Positions 8,160 to 16,243 of a stretch of 35,766 bases of DNA are shown in pieces. A model generated the notes under the pieces. The model saw nothing but the letters and a program-made list of their open reading frames with translations, was not told the origin of the DNA and searched no databases. Every line of letters starts with the position of its first letter. The stretch's first letter is position 1. Source of the stretch: Proteocatella sp049670425 (lineage in GTDB: Bacteria; Bacillota; Clostridia; Peptostreptococcales; Filifactoraceae); contig JBATTG010000021.1 of assembly GCA_049670425.1 (NCBI GenBank), positions 1 through 35,766 of the forward strand, written 5' to 3'. The position numbers and the translations under genes are program-made.

Positions 8160-9659
8160 ATGAAAATTGGATTCGACCATGTTAGGTATTTGGAGGAACA
8201 GTCTAAGTATATTTTAGAAAGAGTAAACAATTATGACAAACTTTATTTGGAGTTTGGCGGCAAGCTCATGTATGATATGCATGCAAAGAGGGTTTTGCCA
8301 GGATTTGATGAAAATGCAAAAATAAAGCTTCTTCACAAGCTTAAGGAAAAGGTGGAAGTTGTAATCTGTGTGTTTGCAGGAGATATAGAGCGAAACAAAA
8401 TAAGAGGTGACTTCGGAATAACCTATGACATGGATGTGTTCAGACTTATAGACGACCTTAGAAGCAATGAGCTGGAGGTTAACAGCGTAGTTATAACAAG
8501 ATACAACGACCAGCCATCGGTGACCATGTTCATGAATAAGCTTAAGCGCAGAGGCATAAAGGTATACAAGCATAGAGCAACTAAGGGTTATCCTACAGAG
8601 GTAGAGACTATAGTGAGCGAGGAAGGCTATGGCCAGAATCCATATATAGAAACTACAAAGCCTATCGTAGTAGTTACAGCACCAGGACCAGGAAGCGGAA
8701 AACTGGCAACGTGCCTAAGCCAGCTGTACCATGAGAACAAGCGAGGAAAGGAAGCCGGCTATTCGAAATTCGAGACCTTCCCAGTTTGGAACGTTCCTCT
8801 TAAACATCCTCTGAACATAGCCTATGAATCGGCAACGGTAGACCTGAAAGATGTGAATATGATAGACTCATTCCACCTGGATGCATATGGAGAAAAAGCC
8901 GTAAACTATAACCGGGATATAGAAGCATTTCCAGTTCTTAAAAGAATAATAGAAAAAATCACGGGAGAAGAATCGGTATACAAATCTCCGACAGATATGG
9001 GAGTCAACCGTATTTCCTGTGGAATAATAGATGACGATGTTATAAGAGAAGCATCATGCCAGGAGATAATAAGAAGATATTTCAAGACTGCATGCGAATA
9101 TAAAAAGGGCTATGTCGACAAGGACACTGCAGACAGAGCCAAGCTTATAATGGAAGAATTAAATCTTAAAGAATCAGACCGAAAATGCGTAGCACCGGCA
9201 AGAGCCAAGTCAGAAAGCTGCAAGCGCCAGGATGTCAATGTGTATCCAGCAGTGGCACTCGAGCTTAAAGACGGTACTATAGTTACCGGAAGAAAGACAG
9301 AAATAATGGATGCGGCAGCTGCCGTGCTTCTCAATGCAATCAAGTACTTTGCAAATCTTGACGATTCAATCCATCTGATAGCGCCAGAGATTCTTGCGCC
9401 AATCATGAACCTTAAGAGCGAAATTCTTTCCAACAAGACTCCTCTTCTTTCCTGCGAAGAGGTTCTGATAGCACTTACAATAAGTGCAACGACGAACCCT
9501 GTAGCAAAAGCAGCACTTACTAAACTAGGAGAGCTTAATGGAACTCAGGCTCATTCAACGACAATACTGAGCAAGAATGACGACCAGACTTATGGAAAAC
9601 TTGGAATCGATGTAACAGCAGATCCGCATTTCCCTACAGAAAATCTATACTATATATAG
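8160..9659 (+). CDS. DUF1846 family protein
   Basis: A 499-residue soluble protein that matches the DUF1846 family over its whole length. The family is common in Firmicutes, is structurally characterised but has no agreed function. Recognisable family stretches are the start MKIGFDHVRYLEEQS, the glycine-rich VVVTAPGPGSGKLATCLSQL near residues 170-189 (a nucleotide-binding-like loop, by appearance only), SPTDMGVNRISCGIIDD near residues 282-298 and the C-terminal LGIDVTADPHFPTENLYYI. There is no signal peptide or membrane segment. The ATG has GGAGG five bases upstream. It is monocistronic: a strong terminator follows and an unusually long leader precedes it. Confidence 0.93.
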   Translation: MKIGFDHVRYLEEQSKYILERVNNYDKLYLEFGGKLMYDMHAKRVLPGFDENAKIKLLHKLKEKVEVVICVFAGDIERNKIRGDFGITYDMDVFRLIDDLRSNELEVNSVVITRYNDQPSVTMFMNKLKRRGIKVYKHRATKGYPTEVETIVSEEGYGQNPYIETTKPIVVVTAPGPGSGKLATCLSQLYHENKRGKEAGYSKFETFPVWNVPLKHPLNIAYESATVDLKDVNMIDSFHLDAYGEKAVNYNRDIEAFPVLKRIIEKITGEESVYKSPTDMGVNRISCGIIDDDVIREASCQEIIRRYFKTACEYKKGYVDKDTADRAKLIMEELNLKESDRKCVAPARAKSESCKRQDVNVYPAVALELKDGTIVTGRKTEIMDAAAAVLLNAIKYFANLDDSIHLIAPEILAPIMNLKSEILSNKTPLLSCEEVLIALTISATTNPVAKAALTKLGELNGTQAHSTTILSKNDDQTYGKLGIDVTADPHFPTENLYYI

Positions 9660-9682
9660 GAAGTAATATATTTTAACCAGAT

Positions 9683-9735
9683 AAGACTTTGATTGAAAGG
9701 AGCAGTATTTCCTTTCAATCAAAGTCTTATTTTTT
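9683..9735 (+). terminator. Strong terminator after the DUF1846 gene
   Basis: A 19-bp perfect stem (9683-9701 with 9710-9728) with an eight-base loop is followed by TTTTTT at 9730-9735. A weaker hairpin AATACCCA...TGGGTATT (9753-9780) follows and may be a backup. Confidence 0.93.
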
Positions 9736-9862
9736 AATTGGAGATATATATAAATACCCAGGCTTCAAAGTTTGGGTATTGTATTTTGCCAGGGTATAAA
9801 CTATAATTATTAGAAAATAATGTTAATATATAATCATACATGACTATGGGGGAGAATATAAA

Positions 9863-10138
9863 ATGAGAGAAGCTATTGAAAGATTACTGGATGAAAAAGT
9901 AAGACCGTTATTTTCAAACCATGGCGGAGGAATAGAAATTGCAGGCATAGAGGGAGGAACTTTAAAGGTGAAAATGCTGGGACAATGCAGCAGCTGCATG
10001 TCAGCCTCATCGGATGTAGAGGACATTGTTACAAAAGAGGTAAAAGCAAAATTCCCGCAGATAAAGGAAGTAGTCCTGGTTACAGGCGTTAGCGAAGACC
10101 TTATTGCCATGGCGAGGGAATTGCTCAATGGGAGATAA
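9863..10138 (+). CDS. NifU C-terminal-domain protein (iron-sulfur scaffold/carrier)
   Basis: A 91-residue stand-alone NifU C-terminal domain. The family binds or transfers Fe-S clusters through a CxxC pair, here Cys42 and Cys45 in LGQCSSCMSAS. The N-terminal MREAIERLLDEKVRPLFSNH and the HGGGIEIAGIEGGTLKV stretch are standard for the family. The ATG follows GGGGGAG. The stop overlaps the start of the downstream sigma-54 activator by 11 bases, so the two are translated as a pair. It lies upstream of the 4-hydroxybutyryl-CoA dehydratase gene, whose product needs a [4Fe-4S] cluster; a dedicated cluster supply is possible but not shown. Confidence 0.93.
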   Translation: MREAIERLLDEKVRPLFSNHGGGIEIAGIEGGTLKVKMLGQCSSCMSASSDVEDIVTKEVKAKFPQIKEVVLVTGVSEDLIAMARELLNGR

Positions 10139-11495
10139 TGAAATAACACTCGATGCTGTACTGGAAAATTCGTTTGACGGAATATTCATAACCGACGGGG
10201 AAGCTAATACTATAAAAGTCAACAAAGCCTATGAAACAATAACCGGCTTGAAAAGCGAAGAAATTCTGAATAAAAATATGAAGGATTTAGTATCAAGCAA
10301 TATAATTTCCAAATCGGGTTCCATAATGGCAATAAATCAGAGGCGGACAGTAACACTGCATCAGGAATTTAAAACAGGTAAAAAAGCCCTTATAAGCAGC
10401 ACCCCGGTATTTGACAAAGACGGAAGCATAATAATGGTGATTACTAACGTAAGAGACCTTACTGAAATGTATCAGCTTAAGGAGGAAATAGAAAAGAAAG
10501 AAAAGCACACCTCCAGACTGAGTGCAGAACTCGAAATAATAAAAAACAAGATGGCCAGCAGTGATGATATAGTTGCAGTCGACGAGAATACGCTTAACGT
10601 GCTACATCTGGCAAACAAAGTAGCATCGCTCAATACTACAGTAATTCTCTTTGGAGAGACTGGGGTAGGAAAAGAGGTCTTTGCACAATACATATACAAG
10701 AACAGCAGCCGAAGTCAGGAGCGATTTATAAAAGTAAACTGCGCTGCAATTCCCCATAATCTCATAGAAAGTGAACTGTTTGGATATGAAGGAGGCTCAT
10801 TTACAGGAGCCGACAAAAATGGCAAGATGGGACTGTTTGAAGTAGCAGACAAGGGAACTATATTTTTAGATGAAATAGGGGAACTGCCCCTGGATATGCA
10901 GGTCAAGATACTCAGGGTATTGCAGGAGAATGAAATTAAAAGAGTTGGAAGCACCAAATCAGTAAAGGTAGATGTCAGGATAATATCTGCAACTAACAGA
11001 GACCTAAAAAGCATGGTCAGAGAAAAACTTTTCAGAGAAGATTTATATTACAGACTGGTAATTTTTCCGATACGTATACCACCGCTGAGAGAGCGAACAG
11101 AGGATATAGAGCCTCTTGTAAAAATATTCACGGAAAAAGCCAATAAAAAATACAGATTTAACAAGAGCTTTACTCAAAAAGCGATAGAACTGCTTGAAAC
11201 CTATGAGTGGCCGGGGAATATAAGGGAGCTTATAAATGTAGTAGAAAGAGCGCTTATAGTAAGCAATAAGGACCAGATATACTCGACAGAACTTCCCATA
11301 GCTGAAAAGAGCAGTATTCTGCCAGGGACGAATCACACGCATAATCTCAAGGAAATAACCGAACGCATAGAACTTGAATATATCTCTGCGGCATATGATG
11401 AATATGGAAATGTAAGAGACGCGGCGAGGAGCTTGGGCATGGATGCCTCTACCTTTGTAAGAAAAAGAAAAAAGTATTCAGTAAAAGAAGGATAA
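10128..11495 (+). CDS. Sigma-54-dependent transcriptional activator with PAS sensor domain
   Basis: An enhancer-binding protein of 455 residues. A PAS domain (about residues 1-115, DAVLENSFDGIFITDGEANTI) is joined by a coiled coil to the AAA+ domain (about 145-380) and a Fis-type helix-turn-helix (about 425-450, VRDAARSLGMDASTFVRKR). Walker A is GETGVGKE (176-183) and Walker B TIFLDEIGEL (244-253). The sigma-54 contact loop reads GSFTGA (223-228) instead of GAFTGA. I chose ATG 10128, preceded by GAGGG and overlapping the NifU-domain stop, over the upstream TTG 10104. It most likely activates the -24/-12 promoter at 11751 through the palindromic sites just after this gene; the PAS ligand is unknown. 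Confidence 0.93.
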   Translation: MGDNEITLDAVLENSFDGIFITDGEANTIKVNKAYETITGLKSEEILNKNMKDLVSSNIISKSGSIMAINQRRTVTLHQEFKTGKKALISSTPVFDKDGSIIMVITNVRDLTEMYQLKEEIEKKEKHTSRLSAELEIIKNKMASSDDIVAVDENTLNVLHLANKVASLNTTVILFGETGVGKEVFAQYIYKNSSRSQERFIKVNCAAIPHNLIESELFGYEGGSFTGADKNGKMGLFEVADKGTIFLDEIGELPLDMQVKILRVLQENEIKRVGSTKSVKVDVRIISATNRDLKSMVREKLFREDLYYRLVIFPIRIPPLRERTEDIEPLVKIFTEKANKKYRFNKSFTQKAIELLETYEWPGNIRELINVVERALIVSNKDQIYSTELPIAEKSSILPGTNHTHNLKEITERIELEYISAAYDEYGNVRDAARSLGMDASTFVRKRKKYSVKEG

Positions 11496-11498
11496 GCT

Positions 11499-11577
11499 GT
11501 TGCATTTGTGCAACTGTGTTGCATTTATGCAATGCGAAATATTGTTAAAATAATGTCCTTTGTTGCATTTACGCAAC
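11499..11577 (+). promoter_or_regulatory. Three palindromic activator-binding-like sites (UAS) upstream of the 4-hydroxybutyrate operon
   Basis: GTTGCATTTGTGCAAC (11499-11514), GTTGCATTTATGCAAT (11518-11533) and GTTGCATTTACGCAAC (11562-11577) share the pattern GTTGCA-TTTN-YGCAAY. Three related dyads about 175-250 bases upstream of a -24/-12 promoter are the classic layout of enhancer sites for a sigma-54 activator. The first lies just after the activator's stop codon. Confidence 0.82.
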
Positions 11578-11593
11578 GAAGGCATTTTTTTTT
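11552..11593 (+). terminator. Terminator of the sigma-54 activator gene, built on the third palindrome
   Basis: AATGTCCTTTGTTGC pairs with GCAACGAAGGCATT (a few mismatches or bulges) around ATTTAC, followed by a run of nine T. The stem contains the third palindromic site (11562-11577). Confidence 0.75.
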
Positions 11594-11749
11594 AATATAA
11601 AGTCAGGAAAATAGAGAAAAGGTTATTCTATGTTGTAAAAAAATTAATAAGTTTATAAAAAACTTGAATATGAGTTCCTGCAAGCGTTTTAAAAATTCTG
11701 AAATATCTAATTATAACTGAAGTTGTTAAAAATGTAACTTTAACTCAAT

Positions 11750-11768
11750 GTTGGCATATGAATTGCTT
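11750..11768 (+). promoter_or_regulatory. Sigma-54 (-24/-12) promoter of the 4-hydroxybutyrate operon
   Basis: TTGGCATATGAATTGCTT (11751-11768) has the invariant GG (11753-11754) and GC (11765-11766) separated by exactly 10 bases, and fits the sigma-54 consensus TGGCAC-N5-TTGC closely. It lies about 60 bases before the dehydratase gene and downstream of the activator sites. Confidence 0.9.
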
Positions 11769-11829
11769 TATAAAGGGTGTAAAGAATTTTAAACAATTAT
11801 AATTTTTATGAGAGAAAGGATAAATAATC

Positions 11830-13281
11830 ATGGCACTAATGACTGGAGAACAGTATATTGAAAGTATGAGAAAAATGGACATGAAAGTTTACATGTTCGG
11901 AAAACAAATCGAGAATCCCGTAGATGATCCTATCCTGAGACCATCGCTGAATTCAGTAAGAGCAACATATGATTTGGCACAAATGCCGGAATATAAAGAT
12001 CTAATGGTAGCGACATCGCCATATACAGGAGAAACTGTAAACAGATTTACACACATACATCAAGATACGCAGGACCTTGTAAAAAAAGTTAAAATGCAAA
12101 GACTTCTAGGACAAAAAACAGGATCATGTTTCCAAAGATGCGTAGGCATGGATGCCTTCAATGCCGTATACAGCACAACTTTTGAAACTGACAAAAAATA
12201 TGCAACACCTTATCATCAGAACTTTTTGAACTTTTTAAAATATTGTCAGGAAAATGACTTAACAGTGGACGGAGCCATGACAGACCCTAAGGGAGACAGA
12301 TCGCTTCCACCTCACAAGCAGGCAGATCCAGACCTTTTCCTTAGAGTAGTAGAGCGAAGAGAAGATGGCATAGTGGTAAGAGGGGCAAAGGCTCATCAGA
12401 CAGGAGCCATAAACTCACATGAAATAATAATAATGCCTACAATAGCAATGTCGCCAGAAGACAGAGATTATGCAGTATCATTTGCAGTGCCAATGGACAG
12501 TGAAGGCATATTCATGATAGTCGGACGCCAGTCATGCGATACACGTAAATTGGAAGGGACTCAAATAGATGTAGGAAACAGTGAATATGGCGGAATGGAA
12601 GCACTTGTTATATTCGACAACGTATTTGTGCCAAACGAAAGAATATTCCAAAATGGAGAAACTGAATTTGCAGGAATGCTGGTAGAGCGATTTGCAGGCT
12701 ATCACAGACAAAGTTACGGCGGATGCAAGGTAGGCGTTGGTGACGTACTTATTGGAGCTGCGGCAACAGCTGCAGATTACAACGGAGCATCAAAAGCATC
12801 ACATGTAAAAGATAAATTAATAGAAATGACCCACCTTAATGAAACCTTGTACTGCTGTGGAATAGCATGTTCGGCAGAGGGAACAAAGACAGAATCAGGA
12901 AACTATATGATAGACTTGCTGCTTGCTAATGTATGCAAACAAAACGTAACAAGATTCCCATATGAAATAGTTAGGCTGGCAGAGGATATAGCCGGAGGAC
13001 TTATGGTAACGGCTCCATCAGAAGTAGACCTGAAAGATCCAAAGCTGGGACCATATATTGACAAATATCTAAGAGGAGTTCATAGCGTAAGTACCGAAAA
13101 TCGCTTCAGAATCCTGAGACTGATTGAGAATATGTCTCTTGGAGCAGCAGCAGTAGGTTACAGAACCGAATCCCTTCATGGAGCAGGGTCGCCACAGGCA
13201 CAAAGAGTCATGATAGCTCGCCAGGGAAATATAGAAATGAAAAAAGGCTTAGCAAAAGCAATTGCAAAAATAGAGGAATAA
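11830..13281 (+). CDS. abfD: 4-hydroxybutyryl-CoA dehydratase / vinylacetyl-CoA delta-isomerase
   Basis: This enzyme dehydrates 4-hydroxybutyryl-CoA to crotonyl-CoA by a radical mechanism using FAD and a [4Fe-4S] cluster, and isomerises vinylacetyl-CoA. The 483-residue chain matches the Clostridium aminobutyricum AbfD family. The cluster ligands are visible as Cys100 and Cys104 (GSCFQRCVGMD), His292 (GYHRQS) and Cys299 (GGCKVG), in line with Cys99, Cys103, His292 and Cys299 described for AbfD. The flavin fold of the acyl-CoA-dehydrogenase/HpaB superfamily runs through the chain. The ATG follows AGAGAAAGGA. It is the first gene after the sigma-54 promoter and is followed after three bases by the CoA-transferase gene. 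It allows 4-hydroxybutyrate (from GABA or succinate) to enter butyrate fermentation; crotonase-side genes are not in the window. Confidence 0.95.
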   Translation: MALMTGEQYIESMRKMDMKVYMFGKQIENPVDDPILRPSLNSVRATYDLAQMPEYKDLMVATSPYTGETVNRFTHIHQDTQDLVKKVKMQRLLGQKTGSCFQRCVGMDAFNAVYSTTFETDKKYATPYHQNFLNFLKYCQENDLTVDGAMTDPKGDRSLPPHKQADPDLFLRVVERREDGIVVRGAKAHQTGAINSHEIIIMPTIAMSPEDRDYAVSFAVPMDSEGIFMIVGRQSCDTRKLEGTQIDVGNSEYGGMEALVIFDNVFVPNERIFQNGETEFAGMLVERFAGYHRQSYGGCKVGVGDVLIGAAATAADYNGASKASHVKDKLIEMTHLNETLYCCGIACSAEGTKTESGNYMIDLLLANVCKQNVTRFPYEIVRLAEDIAGGLMVTAPSEVDLKDPKLGPYIDKYLRGVHSVSTENRFRILRLIENMSLGAAAVGYRTESLHGAGSPQAQRVMIARQGNIEMKKGLAKAIAKIEE

Positions 13282-13290
13282 GAGGTGGAT

Positions 13291-14592
13291 ATGAGCTGGA
13301 AAGAAATATATAAAAGCAGATTAACTACCGCAGACAAAGCTCTGGATATAATCAAGTCAAACGACAGAGTCGTACTGGGACATGCAGCTGGAGAACCAAG
13401 ACATCTGGTAGATGTCCTGGTATCCAAAAAAGAGCAGTATCAAAATGTTGAGATAGCGCATATGGTATCACTTGGAAAATCCGAATATGCCAAGGCAGGA
13501 ATGGAGCCGCATTTTAGACATAACGCCCTGTTTGTAGGCGGCGGCACAAGAAAAGCCGTAGAAGAAGGAAGAGCCGATTTCACACCATGCTTTTTTCATG
13601 AGGCCCCAAAGTTCTTCGCAAATGGCACTTTGCCGGTGGACGTGGCTCTGATTCAGGTGACTCCTCCAGATGAGGATGGCTATGTAAGCCTTGGCGTATC
13701 AGTGGATTACACAATAGGAGCGGCAAGGAATGCAAAAACAGTAATAGCTCAGGTAAACCAGGGAATGCCTTGGACGGGCGGAGAAAGCAGGCTGCATATA
13801 TCGGAAATAACATACCTTGTAGAGCATGACGAACCGATATTTGAGCTTCAGCCTCCAACTATCGGAGATGTGGAAAGGGCTATAGGCGAAAATTGCGCAA
13901 AGCTGATAAATGACGGCGACACACTCCAGCTAGGCATAGGCGCAATCCCCGATGCAGTGCTTCTTTTCCTGAAAGACAAAAAAAATCTGGGAATACATTC
14001 GGAAATGATATCAGATGGAGTACTGGAACTCGTTGAGGCAGGCGTAATCACCAACAGCAGAAAAACATTTAAACCTGGGAAGATGGTCGTGACCTTCCTG
14101 ATGGGAACCCAAAAGCTGTATGATTACATAAACCACAACGAAGACGTGGAGATGTATCCGGTTGACTATGTGAACAATCCTGTGATAATAATGCAAAATG
14201 ACAATCTGGCGGCTATAAACTCATGTGTTCAGGTAGACCTTATGGGACAGGTAGCTTCAGAGTCAGTAGGCTTGAGGCAGATAAGCGGGACAGGAGGGCA
14301 GGTGGACTTTGTACGTGGAGCATCGATGGCCAGTAACGGAAAATCAATAATGGCCATGCCATCTACAGCGGCAAAGGGGACTGTATCAAAAATAGTTCCA
14401 GTTCTGGATGAAGGTGCGGCGGTAACGACACTTCGTACGGATGTAGATTATGTAGTAACGGAGTACGGAATTGCAGCGCTCAAAGGCAGAACCCTAAGAG
14501 AAAGAGCCAGAGCGCTTATAAATATAACGCATCCGGATTTCAGGGCAGGTCTTACGGCGGTATACGAAGAACGATTCAAAAGCAAGTTTTAA
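13291..14592 (+). CDS. abfT: 4-hydroxybutyrate CoA-transferase
   Basis: Transfers CoA from an acyl-CoA such as acetyl- or butyryl-CoA to 4-hydroxybutyrate, making the substrate of the adjacent dehydratase. The 433-residue protein is an acetyl-CoA hydrolase/transferase (Cat1/Cat2) family member with closest resemblance to AbfT. The block LQLGIGAIPDAVL (212-224) is followed by the catalytic glutamate in GIHSEMISDG, which falls at residue 238, as in AbfT of C. aminobutyricum. Near the C terminus, ISGTGGQVDFVRGAS and VVTEYGIAALKGRTLRERA are CoA-site motifs. I prefer ATG 13291 (MSWKEIYKSR, aligning with AbfT starts, with AGAGG just before it) over GTG 13285. Co-transcribed with abfD. Cytoplasmic. 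Confidence 0.93.
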   Translation: MSWKEIYKSRLTTADKALDIIKSNDRVVLGHAAGEPRHLVDVLVSKKEQYQNVEIAHMVSLGKSEYAKAGMEPHFRHNALFVGGGTRKAVEEGRADFTPCFFHEAPKFFANGTLPVDVALIQVTPPDEDGYVSLGVSVDYTIGAARNAKTVIAQVNQGMPWTGGESRLHISEITYLVEHDEPIFELQPPTIGDVERAIGENCAKLINDGDTLQLGIGAIPDAVLLFLKDKKNLGIHSEMISDGVLELVEAGVITNSRKTFKPGKMVVTFLMGTQKLYDYINHNEDVEMYPVDYVNNPVIIMQNDNLAAINSCVQVDLMGQVASESVGLRQISGTGGQVDFVRGASMASNGKSIMAMPSTAAKGTVSKIVPVLDEGAAVTTLRTDVDYVVTEYGIAALKGRTLRERARALINITHPDFRAGLTAVYEERFKSKF

Positions 14593-14680
14593 ATGAACGC
14601 CCCCCAGTTAAATGAAAATCGTTTGATAAGCATCAGGTTTTAGTTTGAAGTTATAGCACTCCGAGTAGACATATTTAATC

Positions 14681-14724
14681 GGGGATATAAACTGGCAAAA
14701 GTCATGTAACCACTTTATATCCCC
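14681..14724 (+). repeat. Inverted repeat in the abfT-permease gap
   Basis: GGGGATATAAACTGG (14681-14695) pairs with CCACTTTATATCCCC (14710-14724) with one C-C mismatch and a 14-base loop. No T run follows, so it may be an mRNA processing or attenuation hairpin or an operator rather than a terminator. The rest of the 167-base gap (14593-14759) shows no recognisable promoter or known riboswitch. Confidence 0.7.
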
Positions 14725-14759
14725 TAATTCTAAAATACTATAAAGAAAGAAGGCGAATT

Positions 14760-16178
14760 ATGAATACTGCGAAAAAAGTTGTAAACGCACAGATACATAG
14801 TGGAAAAGAGCAGCCTTATATACCGGCGGGTCCATTTAAAGTAAGATTGCCATTTATTCATTACAGATTTGAAATAGCCGATTATATTCAGGGGCTGATC
14901 ATGTGCGCGGTATGTCTTGGAGCTATACCTATATTGACTGACAATCTGGGAATGCCATTTGAAGTAGCGCTTGCGATAGTAACGCTGAACGGAATGCTTT
15001 ATTGTATGCATACCTTGCTTGGCGACCCGGTTATTCCAGGCTGGATTACACCAGCCATACCACTTCTGATTGCCTACTGCCTGACTTTTCCAGAGGGAGC
15101 AGAAAGAATGCAGGCGCTGGTAGCTTTTGAAGTTACGCTTGGGCTGTTTGCAATACTGCTGGGAGCTACAGGCCTGGCATCAAAGATGGTATCAATCGTT
15201 CCAAATGCGATAAAATCAGGGGTAATCCTGGGAGCAGGATTCTCAGCAATATACATGATATTTAAAGAAGGCGGAAAATTCCAGGCAGCGCCAATAACTA
15301 CTGCCATCTGCCTTATTGTGGCCTTCTATCTGCTGTTTTCAAATGGATTTAAGAGGCTTTCAATAAAGAATAAGTTCTGGAAAACCATAGCTAACGTAGG
15401 GATACTGCCAGCCGTTCTTATAGCGGTAATAATAGGGCCGCTTTCAGGCGAGACAGCGATGCCTGTTATTCAGTGGGGATTCAGCGCACCGGCATATAAG
15501 GAATTATTCACAAACTGGGTTCCATGGGGAGCAATAGGCTGGCCATCATTTTCAAAGTATATGGCAGCAATACCAACGGTAATAGCCATATATATAGTAT
15601 TGTTCGGAGACGTTGTTCAGAGTAAGGCGCTTGTACATGATGCAGATATGGCTAGAACAGATGAAATTATTGATTATAATCCTAATCGTGCACACCTTAT
15701 ATTCGGAATAAGAAACATGATAATGGGAGTAATGGGACCAGACCTTACAATGTGCGGACCTCTATGGGCAGCGATGCAGGTAGTTGTGTGCGAACGTTAT
15801 AAAAAAGGGAAAGAAAGCATGCAATCGCTGTTTGGTGGAGCGGCAAGTTTCCGTTTTGGAACGCTTACAGGATATTTCATGCTTCCGATAGTAACTCTTG
15901 TTACACCGATACTTCCGATTGCTCTGGCGCTTACCATGATAGTTCAGGGCTTTGTAAGTGTAAGAATAGGCGCCTTGCAGGCTAAGAGCTTCACGGATCT
16001 TGGAATTGCTGGTATCATAGGCGGCGTGCTTCTTGCAAAAGGTTCGGCATATGCTCTGGCAATAGGTATCGTGTGCTGCCTGCTTGCTTATGGCAAGGAT
16101 TTTGTAAAAGGAGATACAACTTTTGGACATCTTTGGTCACCAGAAGTAGAGGCGTTGACGGTAGAAGACACACTTTAA
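14760..16178 (+). CDS. Predicted permease, NCS2/SLC23-like, possibly for 4-hydroxybutyrate or a related acid
   Basis: A 472-residue integral membrane protein with about 12 hydrophobic segments. The overall pattern (LLGDPVIPGWITPAIPLL near residues 84-101, IVPNAIKSGVILGAGFSAIY in the middle, GIRNMIMGVMGPDLTMCGP near residues 317-335) resembles the nucleobase-cation-symporter-2/SLC23 and SulP-like folds, but I do not recognise a characterised close relative. The substrate is not visible from the sequence. Its place directly after abfD-abfT on the same strand suggests uptake of 4-hydroxybutyrate or another short organic acid. A purine is the alternative from the family alone and from the molybdenum hydroxylase convergent to it. 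The ATG follows AAAGAAGGCG. Confidence 0.65.
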   Translation: MNTAKKVVNAQIHSGKEQPYIPAGPFKVRLPFIHYRFEIADYIQGLIMCAVCLGAIPILTDNLGMPFEVALAIVTLNGMLYCMHTLLGDPVIPGWITPAIPLLIAYCLTFPEGAERMQALVAFEVTLGLFAILLGATGLASKMVSIVPNAIKSGVILGAGFSAIYMIFKEGGKFQAAPITTAICLIVAFYLLFSNGFKRLSIKNKFWKTIANVGILPAVLIAVIIGPLSGETAMPVIQWGFSAPAYKELFTNWVPWGAIGWPSFSKYMAAIPTVIAIYIVLFGDVVQSKALVHDADMARTDEIIDYNPNRAHLIFGIRNMIMGVMGPDLTMCGPLWAAMQVVVCERYKKGKESMQSLFGGAASFRFGTLTGYFMLPIVTLVTPILPIALALTMIVQGFVSVRIGALQAKSFTDLGIAGIIGGVLLAKGSAYALAIGIVCCLLAYGKDFVKGDTTFGHLWSPEVEALTVEDTL

Positions 16179-16194
16179 GCTTAAAATGATTATA

Positions 16195-16243
16195 AAAAAA
16201 ATACTTACCTGCTTCGCAACGGCGACGGCAGGTAAGTATTTTT
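16195..16243. terminator. Bidirectional terminator between the permease and the MobA-like gene
   Basis: AAAAATACTTACCTGC pairs perfectly with GCAGGTAAGTATTTTT (16228-16243) around a 15-base GC-rich loop. The T-rich right arm serves the plus strand and the A-rich left arm the minus strand. It touches the stop codon of the minus-strand gene. Confidence 0.9.
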
